A stretch of 64,000 nt of DNA from Nonlabens sp. (GTDB lineage: Bacteria > Bacteroidota > Bacteroidia > Flavobacteriales > Flavobacteriaceae). Made by a program: the position numbers and the translations under genes. The stretch spans positions 434,001-498,000 of the forward strand of contig NZ_JAGYKG010000002.1 in the NCBI RefSeq assembly GCF_018401815.1, in the 5' to 3' direction. The notes under the pieces are model-generated. The model worked only from the letters and a program-made list of their open reading frames with translations, was not told the DNA's origin and made no database searches. Shown piece by piece: positions 28,475-36,986 of this stretch (position 1 is the first letter of the stretch; the number at the start of each line of letters is the position of its first letter).

Positions 28475-28510
28475 AAAACGCTATACGTTCATATGAACGT
28501 GTAGCGTTTT
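28475..28510. terminator. hairpin terminator after pterin dehydratase gene
   Basis: AAAACGCTATACGTTC / GAACGTGTAGCGTTTT, a 16-bp stem with one G-T pair and an ATAT loop, 19 bp past the end of the minus-strand gene and 16 bp outside the IS end. Confidence 0.85.
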
Positions 28511-28528
28511 AAATTTCCTTAAGAGATA

Positions 28529-28816
28529 TTACTCGTCTCCTACGATGTGTTCTATAGCTGCTGCGAGTTTAAAATCTTTTTCTGTTAACCCATTGACATC
28601 ATGAGTAGAAAGAGTGATCTCTAGAGTTGCATATGTGTTATGCCAATCAGGGTGATGCTCCATTTTTTCTGCCTCCAAAGCAATGCGGGTCATCACAGAA
28701 AAGCAATCCATAAAGTTATCAAACTCAAATGTGGTGTGAATCGCATCATCATAATAATCCCATCCATCGACATTTTCTAAATGCTTTTCTATTTGTGCCT
28801 CTGTTAATTTTTCCAT
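28529..28816 (-). CDS. 4a-hydroxytetrahydrobiopterin dehydratase (PCD/DCoH)
   Basis: A 95-residue enzyme that dehydrates 4a-hydroxy-tetrahydropterin for recycling after aromatic amino acid hydroxylation. The active-site motif MEHHPDWHNTYATLEITLSTHD (His pair, Trp, and the later T-H-D) is intact, as is the ending FKLAAAIEHI. The frame is open back to a TTG at 28834, but that TTG is the end of a TACCTTTG promoter, so the ATG at 28816 (MEKLTEAQIEKHL) is the start. No phenylalanine hydroxylase gene is next to it. Confidence 0.9.
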   Translation of the reverse strand: MEKLTEAQIEKHLENVDGWDYYDDAIHTTFEFDNFMDCFSVMTRIALEAEKMEHHPDWHNTYATLEITLSTHDVNGLTEKDFKLAAAIEHIVGDE

Positions 28817-28831
28817 CTTTTTTATTTTTTT

Positions 28832-28839
28832 CAAAGGTA
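28832..28839 (-). promoter_or_regulatory. TAnnTTTG promoter element for pterin dehydratase
   Basis: TACCTTTG on the minus strand, 15 bases before the ATG at 28816. Its final TTG mimics a start codon. Confidence 0.7.
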
Positions 28840-29122
28840 TTTTTTATTTTTCTTTTAACCTCGCCTAATTCATCTTAAATTTTACCTGTAGATTGATCCG
28901 CTTTTCCTTCGACTTTGATAAATGAACCATCAGATAGTTTTCTAACGTATTCTGTGATTTATATTTTGTCTCGTCCATTTTTCCTTCTAGTTCTTTGTAC
29001 TCATAGTATCTGTATTGATTAGATTTATCTAAATACCATTAGGATATTCAAAAATCGTATTATTAATACCTTAATCTCACTTAAAGGAATCGCAATAAAA
29101 AAGATACTCTTATATTTATACT

Positions 29123-29875
29123 ATGAAAAAACTTACCCTATGCATTGTTGTATTTGTTGCTGCTTTTGGCCTTGCACAAACCGATTCCTCACAACAAAAA
29201 GCCATCCAAGATGCGGTTCATTTAAGAGAAGTCCCAAGATATAACTTGATTATAGACCTAGGAATAACTCAACCTACAGCAAATTATGGCGATGTCGCTC
29301 GATCTGGACTTCAAATAGGTGCAGAGTTTTCCTATTACACCAATAAGCATTTGGGACTAGGTATTTCCATAAGGCACCAATCCAACGAATTTGGTTTTCT
29401 TGACTTTCAAAATGACGATCGTACCAGTGTAACCTCTAACAACTGGACCAATACCTCTATAGCTATAGGTCCTACCTACTCGTTTACAAAAGGAAGATTC
29501 CAATTTGATGCCTTTGCAAAAACTGGAGTTGCTTTTTTAAATACTCCTGAGAATACTGTTTCTGAAATAGGAATTGGTAACACACAAGTATTTTCAAATG
29601 ATACAGCAAACGAGTCGGCATCAAGTGCTTATCTAGAAGGTGGGTTGCGTTTTAACTACTACTTCCGAAGATCAGTCCAAGTGTTTTTCTCCCCTCAATA
29701 CCATACTACTTTAGGGAAACCTATTGCTTATTCCTATAGAGACGACACTTCCAACGCTCCTATACCACCTAATCTTTTTAAAAAAATTAATGCTTCTAAC
29801 CTGATCTTCAGTATAGGGATAAAAATTGCCATAGGTAAAGAATACAGCAATGCTGAGATGCGTATTGATGACTAA
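29123..29875 (+). CDS. outer-membrane beta-barrel protein
   Basis: A 250-residue exported protein. The signal peptide ends FGLAQ (residue 19). The rest alternates polar and hydrophobic residues in strands with aromatic ends (NLIIDLGITQPTANYG, LQIGAEFSYYTNKHLGLGIS, FQFDAFAKTGVAF, FNYYFRRSVQVFFSPQYHTT, LIFSIGIKIAIGKEY), typical of an 8- to 10-stranded barrel of the OmpW/outer membrane protein beta-barrel kind. No specific function can be read. It stands alone. Confidence 0.75.
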   Translation: MKKLTLCIVVFVAAFGLAQTDSSQQKAIQDAVHLREVPRYNLIIDLGITQPTANYGDVARSGLQIGAEFSYYTNKHLGLGISIRHQSNEFGFLDFQNDDRTSVTSNNWTNTSIAIGPTYSFTKGRFQFDAFAKTGVAFLNTPENTVSEIGIGNTQVFSNDTANESASSAYLEGGLRFNYYFRRSVQVFFSPQYHTTLGKPIAYSYRDDTSNAPIPPNLFKKINASNLIFSIGIKIAIGKEYSNAEMRIDD

Positions 29876-29922
29876 TTGAAATCGAGTAGCTCTTCATAAG
29901 TCTTTAAAAATATAAAATATAT

Positions 29923-29942
29923 GGTTGAGCTATAGTTCAACC
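29923..29942. terminator. weak hairpin after the beta-barrel gene
   Basis: GGTTGAGCTATAGTTCAACC, a 20-base imperfect palindrome, followed by CATTTTA. Possible terminator. Confidence 0.35.
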
Positions 29943-30132
29943 CATTTTACGCATTAAAATTTCAATGAAAAAAGCTGCCTCTATGAATACCAACTGTAAA
30001 AAAATGATTCCTTAAACTTACAAGCCTTTGTTTTTAATATTCCTTTTGGTTTTATTTTTACCTTCAAATTTAACAAGTCTTTATTCTTTATTTTTTGTTT
30101 AAGGGTTACCTTTATAACTTAAACAAAAAGAT

Positions 30133-30645
30133 TTGAAATTATATTCATTTTCCGCACAACAAAAGCTACCTATCCCTATAGAAGAAGCTTGGAAGTTCTT
30201 GACAGATGCTAACAACCTCCGACTTCTCACTCCTCCAGAATTAAAAATGGAAGTGCAATATGGTACCGAAAAAGGTATGTATCCAGGTCAGCTTATAGAA
30301 TATACAGTCACACCACTTCCTTTTTATAAAACCAATTGGGTAACTCACATTACTCAAGTTCAAGAGAAGCAGTTCTTTGTGGATGAGCAAATGTATGGCC
30401 CTTACGCCACTTGGCATCACAAACACTTTATCTACGAGATCGATGGAGGCACATTAATGGAAGATTTGATTCATTATAGATTGCCTTTTGGAGCGATAGG
30501 TAAATTAGGTGCTCCATTGGTAAGAAAAAAGTTGGAAGAACTATTCCGCTTTCGCGAAAGCGCGCTCATCAAACACTTCGGTGCTTTTGAAGAAAACCAT
30601 AACAACGTTCAAGAATCAGAAATAAAACAAAAAAACACTTTTTAA
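30133..30645 (+). CDS. SRPBCC-family (START-like) ligand-binding protein
   Basis: A 170-residue protein of the polyketide cyclase/START-like fold: QQKLPIPIEEAWKFLTDANNLRLLTPPEL is the N-terminal strand-helix pair of the family, followed by YEIDGGTLMEDLIHYRLPFG. These bind hydrophobic ligands. The start is TTG 30133 (MKLYSFSAQQ), which agrees with family N-termini. The palindrome at 30547-30562 encodes RFRES in the last helix. The SDR gene starts one base after its stop and a photolyase gene follows, a three-gene operon. A role with flavin- or light-linked damage is inferred from that context only. Confidence 0.8.
   Translation: MKLYSFSAQQKLPIPIEEAWKFLTDANNLRLLTPPELKMEVQYGTEKGMYPGQLIEYTVTPLPFYKTNWVTHITQVQEKQFFVDEQMYGPYATWHHKHFIYEIDGGTLMEDLIHYRLPFGAIGKLGAPLVRKKLEELFRFRESALIKHFGAFEENHNNVQESEIKQKNTF
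30547..30562. repeat. iterated palindrome copy 6 (coding, SRPBCC)
   Basis: Exact CGCTTTCGCGAAAGCG, read as RFRES. Confidence 0.95.
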
Positions 30646-30646
30646 A

Positions 30647-31342
30647 ATGCCAAAAAATATACTACTTATAGGCGGAAGCCACGGAATAGGAAATGCAATT
30701 GTTCAACACATGTACGAAGGAAATAATGTGTTTGTAGCTTCCCGAGAGAATGAGAACTTACCAGAAGGTGTAACTCATATCCCATTTGATGCATTATCTG
30801 ACGAATTAGACACTTCTCTTTTACCAGACTCATTAGACGGTTTTGTTTACTGTCCTGGGAGTATTAATTTAAAACCTTTCAAAATGCTGAAACAGTCTCA
30901 TTTTGAAGAAGATATGGAAATTAATTTCTTTTCATTAATTAAAGCGACAAGAGCTGTTTTGCCATTACTTACTAAAGATGGAACCAGTAGTATTGTTTAC
31001 TTTTCCACCGTTGCAGTGGCAACAGGATTGCCGTTCCATACCAGTGTTGCCGCTGCAAAAGGCGCCATAGAAGGGTATGCCAGAGCGCTTGCAGCCGAGT
31101 ATGCTCCAACGGTTAGAGTAAATGTGATTGCACCTTCATTAGTGGACACACCGCTCGCTGGAAGGTTGTTGAACAACGATGTGAAAAAAGAGAAAATGGG
31201 CGAAATGCACCCGTTGAAACGTGTAGGTACTCCAGAAGATATTGCTAGTCTAGCCGTGTTTTTACTAAACCAAAATGAAGGTTGGATCACCGGTCAAGTA
31301 ATAGGGGTCAATGGAGGAAAAGGTTCTCTTAGTATAGGATAA
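30647..31342 (+). CDS. short-chain dehydrogenase/reductase lacking the catalytic tyrosine
   Basis: A 231-residue SDR with the NAD(P) motif LLIGGSHGIGNAIV (residues 5-18), the strand YFSTVAVATG carrying the catalytic Ser, and the lysine in HTSVAAAKGAIEGYARALA. The normal Y-x-x-x-K reads V-A-A-A-K here, so the catalytic Tyr is replaced. The C-terminus has the usual GWITGQVIGVNGG. The enzyme may be inactive as a standard reductase, or use another residue. It is tightly packed between the SRPBCC and photolyase genes (gaps of 1 and 5 bp), so it surely shares their transcript. Confidence 0.85.
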   Translation: MPKNILLIGGSHGIGNAIVQHMYEGNNVFVASRENENLPEGVTHIPFDALSDELDTSLLPDSLDGFVYCPGSINLKPFKMLKQSHFEEDMEINFFSLIKATRAVLPLLTKDGTSSIVYFSTVAVATGLPFHTSVAAAKGAIEGYARALAAEYAPTVRVNVIAPSLVDTPLAGRLLNNDVKKEKMGEMHPLKRVGTPEDIASLAVFLLNQNEGWITGQVIGVNGGKGSLSIG

Positions 31343-31347
31343 GTACT

Positions 31348-32670
31348 ATGAGTGAAAAGGTAAATGTATTTTGGTTCCGAAGGGATTTAAGATTAGATGA
31401 CAATGTAGGATTTTATGAAGCGCTAAAAAGCGACCTCAGCGTGCTACCTGTTTTTATCTTTGATCGCGATATTTTAGATAAACTCCCAGAAGATGATGCT
31501 CGGGTCACGTTTATTCATGAAGAATTGCAACGCATGCGTTCAGAACTTCAAGACAAACACAAGAGTTCTATAGCCATGTATTACGGAACACCCATGCAGG
31601 TGTGGAAAGAGATCATAAAATCTTATGACATAGCTAGTGTTTATACCAATCACGACTATGAACCTTATGCCAGAGAACGAGATTTACTGGTAAATGAGCT
31701 TCTAGCAGCACATCAAATAGACTTCAAAACTTTCAAAGACCAAGTAGTTTATGAAAAAGATGATGTTGTAAAAAATGATGGTGATCCTTATGTAGTGTAC
31801 ACACCTTATAAGAATAAATGGCTGGAGCATTTTAGAAAGGACTTTGGCTCTGGAGAGGGACAGAAGTTTTATCATACCGACGGCTACCTTAAAAATATTA
31901 TTAAAAATACCCATCTACCTAATGTTTCTCTAAGCGATATGGGATTTTCAAAATCAAAAATCAAAATCCCAGCATATACCGTCACCCCAGCTTTGATTGA
32001 AGATTATGAAAAGACAAGAAACTTTCCAGCCATAGAAAAAGGAACATCGAGATTGGGTACATACTTAAGATTTGGTGTGGTTAGCGTTCGTAAAATGATA
32101 CGCAAAGCCGATCATGCCGATAATAAAACCTTTTTAAGTGAGCTTATTTGGAGAGAGTTCTTTATGCAGATTTTATATCATTTTCCTCATACCAAAGACG
32201 CAGCTTTTAAATCCAAGTACGATCGCATCGAGTGGCGTAATAATGAAAATGAATTTGAAAAATGGAAAACCGGTACTACCGGCTATGCGCTTGTAGATGC
32301 TGGAATGCGAGAGCTCAACACTACGGGTCACATGCACAATCGCGTACGCATGATGGTGGCAAGTTTTCTTATCAAGCATTTATTAATCGACTGGCGTTGG
32401 GGAGAGGCTTATTTTGCTGAAAAACTCAACGATTATGAACTGTCTAGTAATGTAGGGAATTGGCAATGGGCCGCTGGAAGTGGTGTTGATGCAGCTCCTT
32501 ATTTTAGAATTTTTAATCCGATAACTCAAAAAGACAAGTTTGACAAGGAACGTAAATACATCAAAGAATTTGTTCCTGAGTTTGGAACTCCAAGCTACCC
32601 AGATATGATGGTAGACCATAAGCAAGCCCGAGAACGATGTTTAAGAACCTATAAAGAAGCAGTTTCTTAG
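31348..32670 (+). CDS. phrB: deoxyribodipyrimidine photolyase / cryptochrome family
   Basis: A 440-residue light-driven DNA-repair flavoprotein. The N-terminal antenna domain begins VFWFRRDLRLDDN (residues 6-18). The FAD-binding domain shows GTSRLGTYLRFGVVSVRK, LIWREFFMQILYHFP, GYALVDAGMRELNTTGHMHN and ELSSNVGNWQWAAGSGVDA, which carry FAD contacts and the Trp electron-transfer path of class I CPD photolyases. It ends the SRPBCC-SDR-photolyase operon. A CPD photolyase is the best call; a cryptochrome role is possible. Confidence 0.92.
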   Translation: MSEKVNVFWFRRDLRLDDNVGFYEALKSDLSVLPVFIFDRDILDKLPEDDARVTFIHEELQRMRSELQDKHKSSIAMYYGTPMQVWKEIIKSYDIASVYTNHDYEPYARERDLLVNELLAAHQIDFKTFKDQVVYEKDDVVKNDGDPYVVYTPYKNKWLEHFRKDFGSGEGQKFYHTDGYLKNIIKNTHLPNVSLSDMGFSKSKIKIPAYTVTPALIEDYEKTRNFPAIEKGTSRLGTYLRFGVVSVRKMIRKADHADNKTFLSELIWREFFMQILYHFPHTKDAAFKSKYDRIEWRNNENEFEKWKTGTTGYALVDAGMRELNTTGHMHNRVRMMVASFLIKHLLIDWRWGEAYFAEKLNDYELSSNVGNWQWAAGSGVDAAPYFRIFNPITQKDKFDKERKYIKEFVPEFGTPSYPDMMVDHKQARERCLRTYKEAVS

Positions 32671-32891
32671 AAAAGGGTGAAGTCATGAGGAATTAGGAAT
32701 GTGGTAGATACAAGGAAAAAAGTACTCAAAAACCGATTTCAAATTTATCATCCAATCAGCGTTCTAAACCAGCGCTTATACTGTGAATGTTCAAAACCTT
32801 ATAGGTTAGTCTTTGTCGCGACAATAGGTTTCGGGTCATAAGTAAAGGTTGTTTTCTAAATGAAAATTACCCTTTTAAAATAATTGGTGGG

Positions 32892-32911
32892 ATTCTGAAT
32901 TAATTCAGAAT
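32892..32911. repeat. 20-bp perfect palindrome upstream of second photolyase gene
   Basis: ATTCTGAATTAATTCAGAAT, in the 294-bp gap between the two photolyase genes. Could be a terminator of the first or an operator of the second; no function is shown. Confidence 0.6.
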
Positions 32912-32933
32912 ACTGTTTAGCACCCTTTTTACC

Positions 32934-32948
32934 AGTACAAATTGTACT
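32934..32948. promoter_or_regulatory. possible operator, AGTACAAATTGTACT
   Basis: A 15-bp perfect inverted repeat with one central base, 16 bases before the TTG start of the second photolyase gene, the place where a regulator would act. A similar core (TTGTACAA) overlaps the pepD promoter at 15833-15844. Regulator unknown. Confidence 0.35.
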
Positions 32949-32964
32949 TAATAGAATCCGCAAC

Positions 32965-34461
32965 TTGAAACAAGAAGTAAATATCGTATGGTTGAAACGA
33001 GATCTAAGGTTATTGGATCATGAGCCGTTGATGCTTGCTTTAAACTCAGAAGTTCCTGTCCTTCTACTTTATATTTTTGAACCCATGTTGTTAAATGACA
33101 CTCATTACAGTGAACGTCATTTTGATTTTATCAAACAATCGCTCGTTAATATGAACGAGAAATTGGCTGCGGTAGGAACGCAATTATTGGTCATAGAAAG
33201 CGATGCATTACTTGCTTTTAAGACCTTAGCTTCTAGCTTGGATATTAAGAATGTGTTTTCTTACCAAGAAACAGGCTTGCTGCTTACCTTTAAAAGAGAT
33301 ATAAAACTTAAAGAATACTTTAAAAATCAGAAGATCCATTGGAGCGAATCTGTTGCAAATGGAGTCATACGCGGATTAAAAAATAGAAACAATTGGAAAG
33401 AGCATTGGATTGCCTTTATCAATAAAGACTTTGACCACCCTAATTTTGACAATAGCTCGTTGTTTGGTATTTCTAAAATTAAACAACTCTCCTCCAGCTT
33501 CAAATCGGTTGATTTAAGTACAAATAAGGATACCCCTTTCCAAAAAGGTGGCACTACAACTGCTCTTAAATACTTTGAAGGATTTTTAGAGGAACGCATC
33601 AACGGCTACAATACTCATTATTCCAAACCACTAACCAGTCGAAATTACAGCAGTAGGCTGTCACCCTACCTCGCTTGGGGAAACTTAAGTGTTAGAATGG
33701 TGGCGCAAAAAGCCGCAAGTTTTAAAAGCCAAATTAAAAACAAACGCAATCTAAATAGCTTTTTATCGCGATTGAGATGGCAAGCACATTTCATAGAAAA
33801 ATTTGAAATGGAATACCAGATGGAATACCGCAATGTACATGCAGCTTTTAGGTCCTTACACCAGCCCATCAACCTTGAGTTTCAACAAGCTTGGAAAGAA
33901 GGAAGGACTGGTTATCCTATGGTGGATGCTGGTATGAGGTGTCTGATAGCTACTGGTTTTGTGAATTTTAGAATCAGAGCGATGTTAGTGAGTTTTTTTA
34001 CGCATCATCTATGGCAACCTTGGCAGGAGGCTAGTGAACATATGGCGCGACAATTCTTAGACTTTGAACCGGGAATTCATTACCCACAACTACAAATGCA
34101 AGCTGGTGTTACCGGTATCAATACGGTACGAATTTATTCCCCTGTAAAAAATAGCCTCGATCACGATCCAGAGGCTGTATTTCTTAAAAAATGGCTGCCA
34201 GAACTGGCACAATTACCTGTTCCCTATATTCATGAACCCTGGAAAATACCGGCTATGGAAGCTGTTTTTTATAACTTTGAGTTAGGCAAAGATTATCCGC
34301 TACCCATCGTAGATACTACGCTTGCGCGAAAACACGCTCAAGACATTTTATATGGAATAAAAAAAGACGCTAGATCAAAGTCAGAGTCTCGTAGAATTGT
34401 CAATACGCATACCAATCCCGGAAGAGAAATTTGGCCTGGTGGAGGTGAAATAAGAAGTTAG
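32965..34461 (+). CDS. second photolyase/cryptochrome-type flavoprotein
   Basis: A 498-residue FAD protein. The N-terminus ([20 protein letters not shown]) is the photolyase antenna domain. The C-terminal domain has [39 protein letters not shown] and [17 protein letters not shown]. Where ordinary CPD photolyases read N-x-G-N-W-Q-W, this protein reads [12 protein letters not shown], so it belongs to a different branch from 31348. It may repair another lesion or act as a photoreceptor. The start is TTG 32965. The tail after residue 470 is basic and then Gly-rich. A 13/16 degenerate iterated palindrome lies at 34319-34334. Confidence 0.85.
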   Translation: MKQEVNIVWLKRDLRLLDHEPLMLALNSEVPVLLLYIFEPMLLNDTHYSERHFDFIKQSLVNMNEKLAAVGTQLLVIESDALLAFKTLASSLDIKNVFSYQETGLLLTFKRDIKLKEYFKNQKIHWSESVANGVIRGLKNRNNWKEHWIAFINKDFDHPNFDNSSLFGISKIKQLSSSFKSVDLSTNKDTPFQKGGTTTALKYFEGFLEERINGYNTHYSKPLTSRNYSSRLSPYLAWGNLSVRMVAQKAASFKSQIKNKRNLNSFLSRLRWQAHFIEKFEMEYQMEYRNVHAAFRSLHQPINLEFQQAWKEGRTGYPMVDAGMRCLIATGFVNFRIRAMLVSFFTHHLWQPWQEASEHMARQFLDFEPGIHYPQLQMQAGVTGINTVRIYSPVKNSLDHDPEAVFLKKWLPELAQLPVPYIHEPWKIPAMEAVFYNFELGKDYPLPIVDTTLARKHAQDILYGIKKDARSKSESRRIVNTHTNPGREIWPGGGEIRS

Positions 34462-34552
34462 AACTGGCATCGAGTTACAAAGCCAATAATGATAAGTCTT
34501 TTTTGTATATTCCTTTTCTGAATTAAAAATATAAAACAAATAATACCTGAAT

Positions 34553-34780
34553 ATGAAAGAACACATAAGTGTATTTACTGGAACTTCTATTCAAGTAAAT
34601 AGAATAGCATCTTTACTAGAAGAGCATCATATATCTTTTCTTATTAAGAATCCTATTGAATCAGGAAGACTGGCAGGTTTTGGTACTTCTGGAGAAAGTG
34701 TTGAAGTTTTTGTTTTAAATTCAGATTTAAAAATGTCGAAGAGGTTACTTGGAGCTTTTGAAGTAAACAGTAATTTATAA
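34553..34780 (+). CDS. DUF2007-family small protein
   Basis: A 75-residue protein with ISVFTGTSIQVNRIASLLEE and ISFLIKN, then VEVFVLNSDLKMSKRLL. This matches DUF2007, small alpha/beta proteins once called putative signal transducers. Role unknown. It lies alone between the second photolyase and the monooxygenase. Confidence 0.75.
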   Translation: MKEHISVFTGTSIQVNRIASLLEEHHISFLIKNPIESGRLAGFGTSGESVEVFVLNSDLKMSKRLLGAFEVNSNL

Positions 34781-34944
34781 ATAGCCGAAGAAGCTGTAAT
34801 AGAAATTTACAATCAGTTCATATATTCTTAGATCGTATTTTAAATAAAAATATTTGATACATAGGAATCAACTACTTAACGCATCTAAGAAATGAAAAAA
34901 CATAGTTGTTAAAGGAGAATGAAAAATAAAATAATACCAACTAA

Positions 34945-36423
34945 TTGTTGAACTCCTTAAAAAATAATAAAATCCAACACCCGAACTACACCACCTGCCC
35001 AACTTGTAAAGGACAAGGTAAGAAAAGTCAGCGCCTGAGAAAGAAGGTGAGATTGAGTTATCAGCGAGCCTTAGAGCAATTTGAAAAGTCAAATGATCAA
35101 GGAACTGCTCCCATAAAACCAAAAGGTCATTTAATTACCTGCTCCGCATGCAATGGCTCTGGATTGGTTGCGGCTTCTTCTCCAACCCTTCCTGATGTAG
35201 AAAACTACCCGCATGTGGCTATAATAGGTGCAGGAATCGGTGGTGTAGCACTGGCTGTAGCTTGTATGCACCGGGGAATTCCTTTTACATTGTACGAGCG
35301 CGACAAAAGCTTTGATGCTCGTTCGCAAGGTTATGGTTTGACATTGCAACAAGCGAGTAAAGCCATGGAGGGCTTTGGTATATTTTCTTTAACAGAAGGA
35401 ATAGTATCTACAAAACATATGGTTCATACTACAGATGGAACGGTCATCGGTGAGTGGGGAATTAGAAAATGGCTGGAATCAGAGGAGAACAATTTTACTA
35501 AACGCACCAATATTCATATCGCAAGACAATCCTTACGCCTAGCACTACTCCATCAACTAGGTGGTCATAAAAAGGTGCAATGGGGCCATCAGTTGATCGA
35601 TTTTAAAGAAGGTAAGCATCAATCAGTGGAGTTGAGTTTTGACGTAGATGGAGTAAGGAACAATAGGAAAGCAGACCTTGTAGTCGGTGCCGACGGAATT
35701 CGCAGTTCGGTACGTAATTTGTTAATTGATGAAAAACTTTATCCACTGCGATACTTAGATTGTATTGTTATTTTGGGGATTTGCCCTTTGGAGCAACTAA
35801 ATAATTTAGATCATGAACTATTAGACTCCGCTACTGTATTTCAAACTGCTAACGGTCACGAACGTATTTATATGATGCCTTACAACGCAGACTCCATCAT
35901 GTGGCAACTTAGTTTTCCAATGACAGAGGAAGATGCTAAAGCCCTAAGTGAAAAAGGCCCTGCAGCTCTTAAGGAAGAGGCATGCTTTAGAACCCAATGG
36001 CACCATCCTATTCCACAAATTATGGAAGCTACCTCTGCAGCTCAAGTTTCTGGTTATCCAGTTTATGATCGAGCATTACTGGATCCTTTAGACCTAGAAA
36101 AAGCAAAACAAGTAACACTCGTTGGTGATGCTGCGCATCCCATGAGCCCATTTAAAGGTCAAGGGGCTAATCAAGCTTTGCTAGATGCACTGGCACTAGC
36201 TCGCGGAATAGCATTAGGCTGTAGACCCCAAAATAATTGGAGAAAAAAGGGTCTAAGAGAAAGCGTATTAACCAATTTTGAATCAGAAATGTTAGAGCGA
36301 ACTGCTTCTAAAGTAAAGGATTCTGCTGCGGCAGCTAAATTCTTACATTCTGAAGTGGTACTTTATAAAGGGGATCAACCCAGAGGACGTATTCTAAAAA
36401 ATACAGAGACACTGCAAAATTAA
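34945..36423 (+). CDS. FAD-dependent monooxygenase with N-terminal DnaJ-type zinc-finger motifs
   Basis: A 492-residue two-part protein. Residues 18-25 (CPTCKGQG) and 67-74 (CSACNGSG) are the C-x-x-C-x-G-x-G pair of a DnaJ-like zinc ribbon, separated by a basic helix. From residue 90 comes a class A flavin monooxygenase: IIGAGIGGVALAVAC (dinucleotide motif), VVGADGIRSSVR (the D-G motif) and VGDAAHPMSPFKGQGANQAL (FAD ribose motif). Such enzymes hydroxylate aromatic or polyketide-like substrates; the substrate is not clear. The zinc part might bind nucleic acid or a protein partner. The start is TTG at 34945 or 34948. Confidence 0.83.
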   Translation: MLNSLKNNKIQHPNYTTCPTCKGQGKKSQRLRKKVRLSYQRALEQFEKSNDQGTAPIKPKGHLITCSACNGSGLVAASSPTLPDVENYPHVAIIGAGIGGVALAVACMHRGIPFTLYERDKSFDARSQGYGLTLQQASKAMEGFGIFSLTEGIVSTKHMVHTTDGTVIGEWGIRKWLESEENNFTKRTNIHIARQSLRLALLHQLGGHKKVQWGHQLIDFKEGKHQSVELSFDVDGVRNNRKADLVVGADGIRSSVRNLLIDEKLYPLRYLDCIVILGICPLEQLNNLDHELLDSATVFQTANGHERIYMMPYNADSIMWQLSFPMTEEDAKALSEKGPAALKEEACFRTQWHHPIPQIMEATSAAQVSGYPVYDRALLDPLDLEKAKQVTLVGDAAHPMSPFKGQGANQALLDALALARGIALGCRPQNNWRKKGLRESVLTNFESEMLERTASKVKDSAAAAKFLHSEVVLYKGDQPRGRILKNTETLQN

Positions 36424-36986
36424 ATGTAATTGTTGTTTGGTTTATTAATTAGATACGCATCCCTTTTGTATTTGTAATTACGAATATAAATTCTAAAAAT
36501 AGTCAAAATCGCTCATTCAGAAAGTGATCAAACACCCCAGGCATTTGGTTTGACACCGCCTTTCAAATATAATAGTACGCAACCACTGTACATAGGTAAA
36601 GAATTACCAAACTGAACTACTCTAAAAAATAAAATCAACCAACACCTAGAAATGGTTATCGTGCTGCCAGGCTATGCGTTGATGTCATTTAACTAATCCG
36701 ATATGGAACGGATTTTATTAGGCCTTGTTTTGTGAGACGACCAAACACTATCTTTTGTTCAAACTGAAAAAATACAAATCATAAAGTATCAAATTCCTGA
36801 TAATACTGTTATCAAACAAATTGTTGTTCAAATAAAATAAATTATAGAATACTGACTTAAAGAATTTTACGGTATTTAAAAGATGGTTAGCATCTTATGC
36901 CATAGGGGCGTTTTGAGGTTTGGCATGCTGGTTGATTAGGTAGTAGTGTTGGTATAAAGAAGTACCGACAGTAATACCTACTAATT
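36424..36986. other. 563-bp intergenic region
   Basis: No gene recognised. There is a hairpin AATCCG...CGGATT at 36695-36714 followed by TTATT, which may be a terminator or the edge of a lost element. The rest is AT-rich. Confidence 0.35.
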
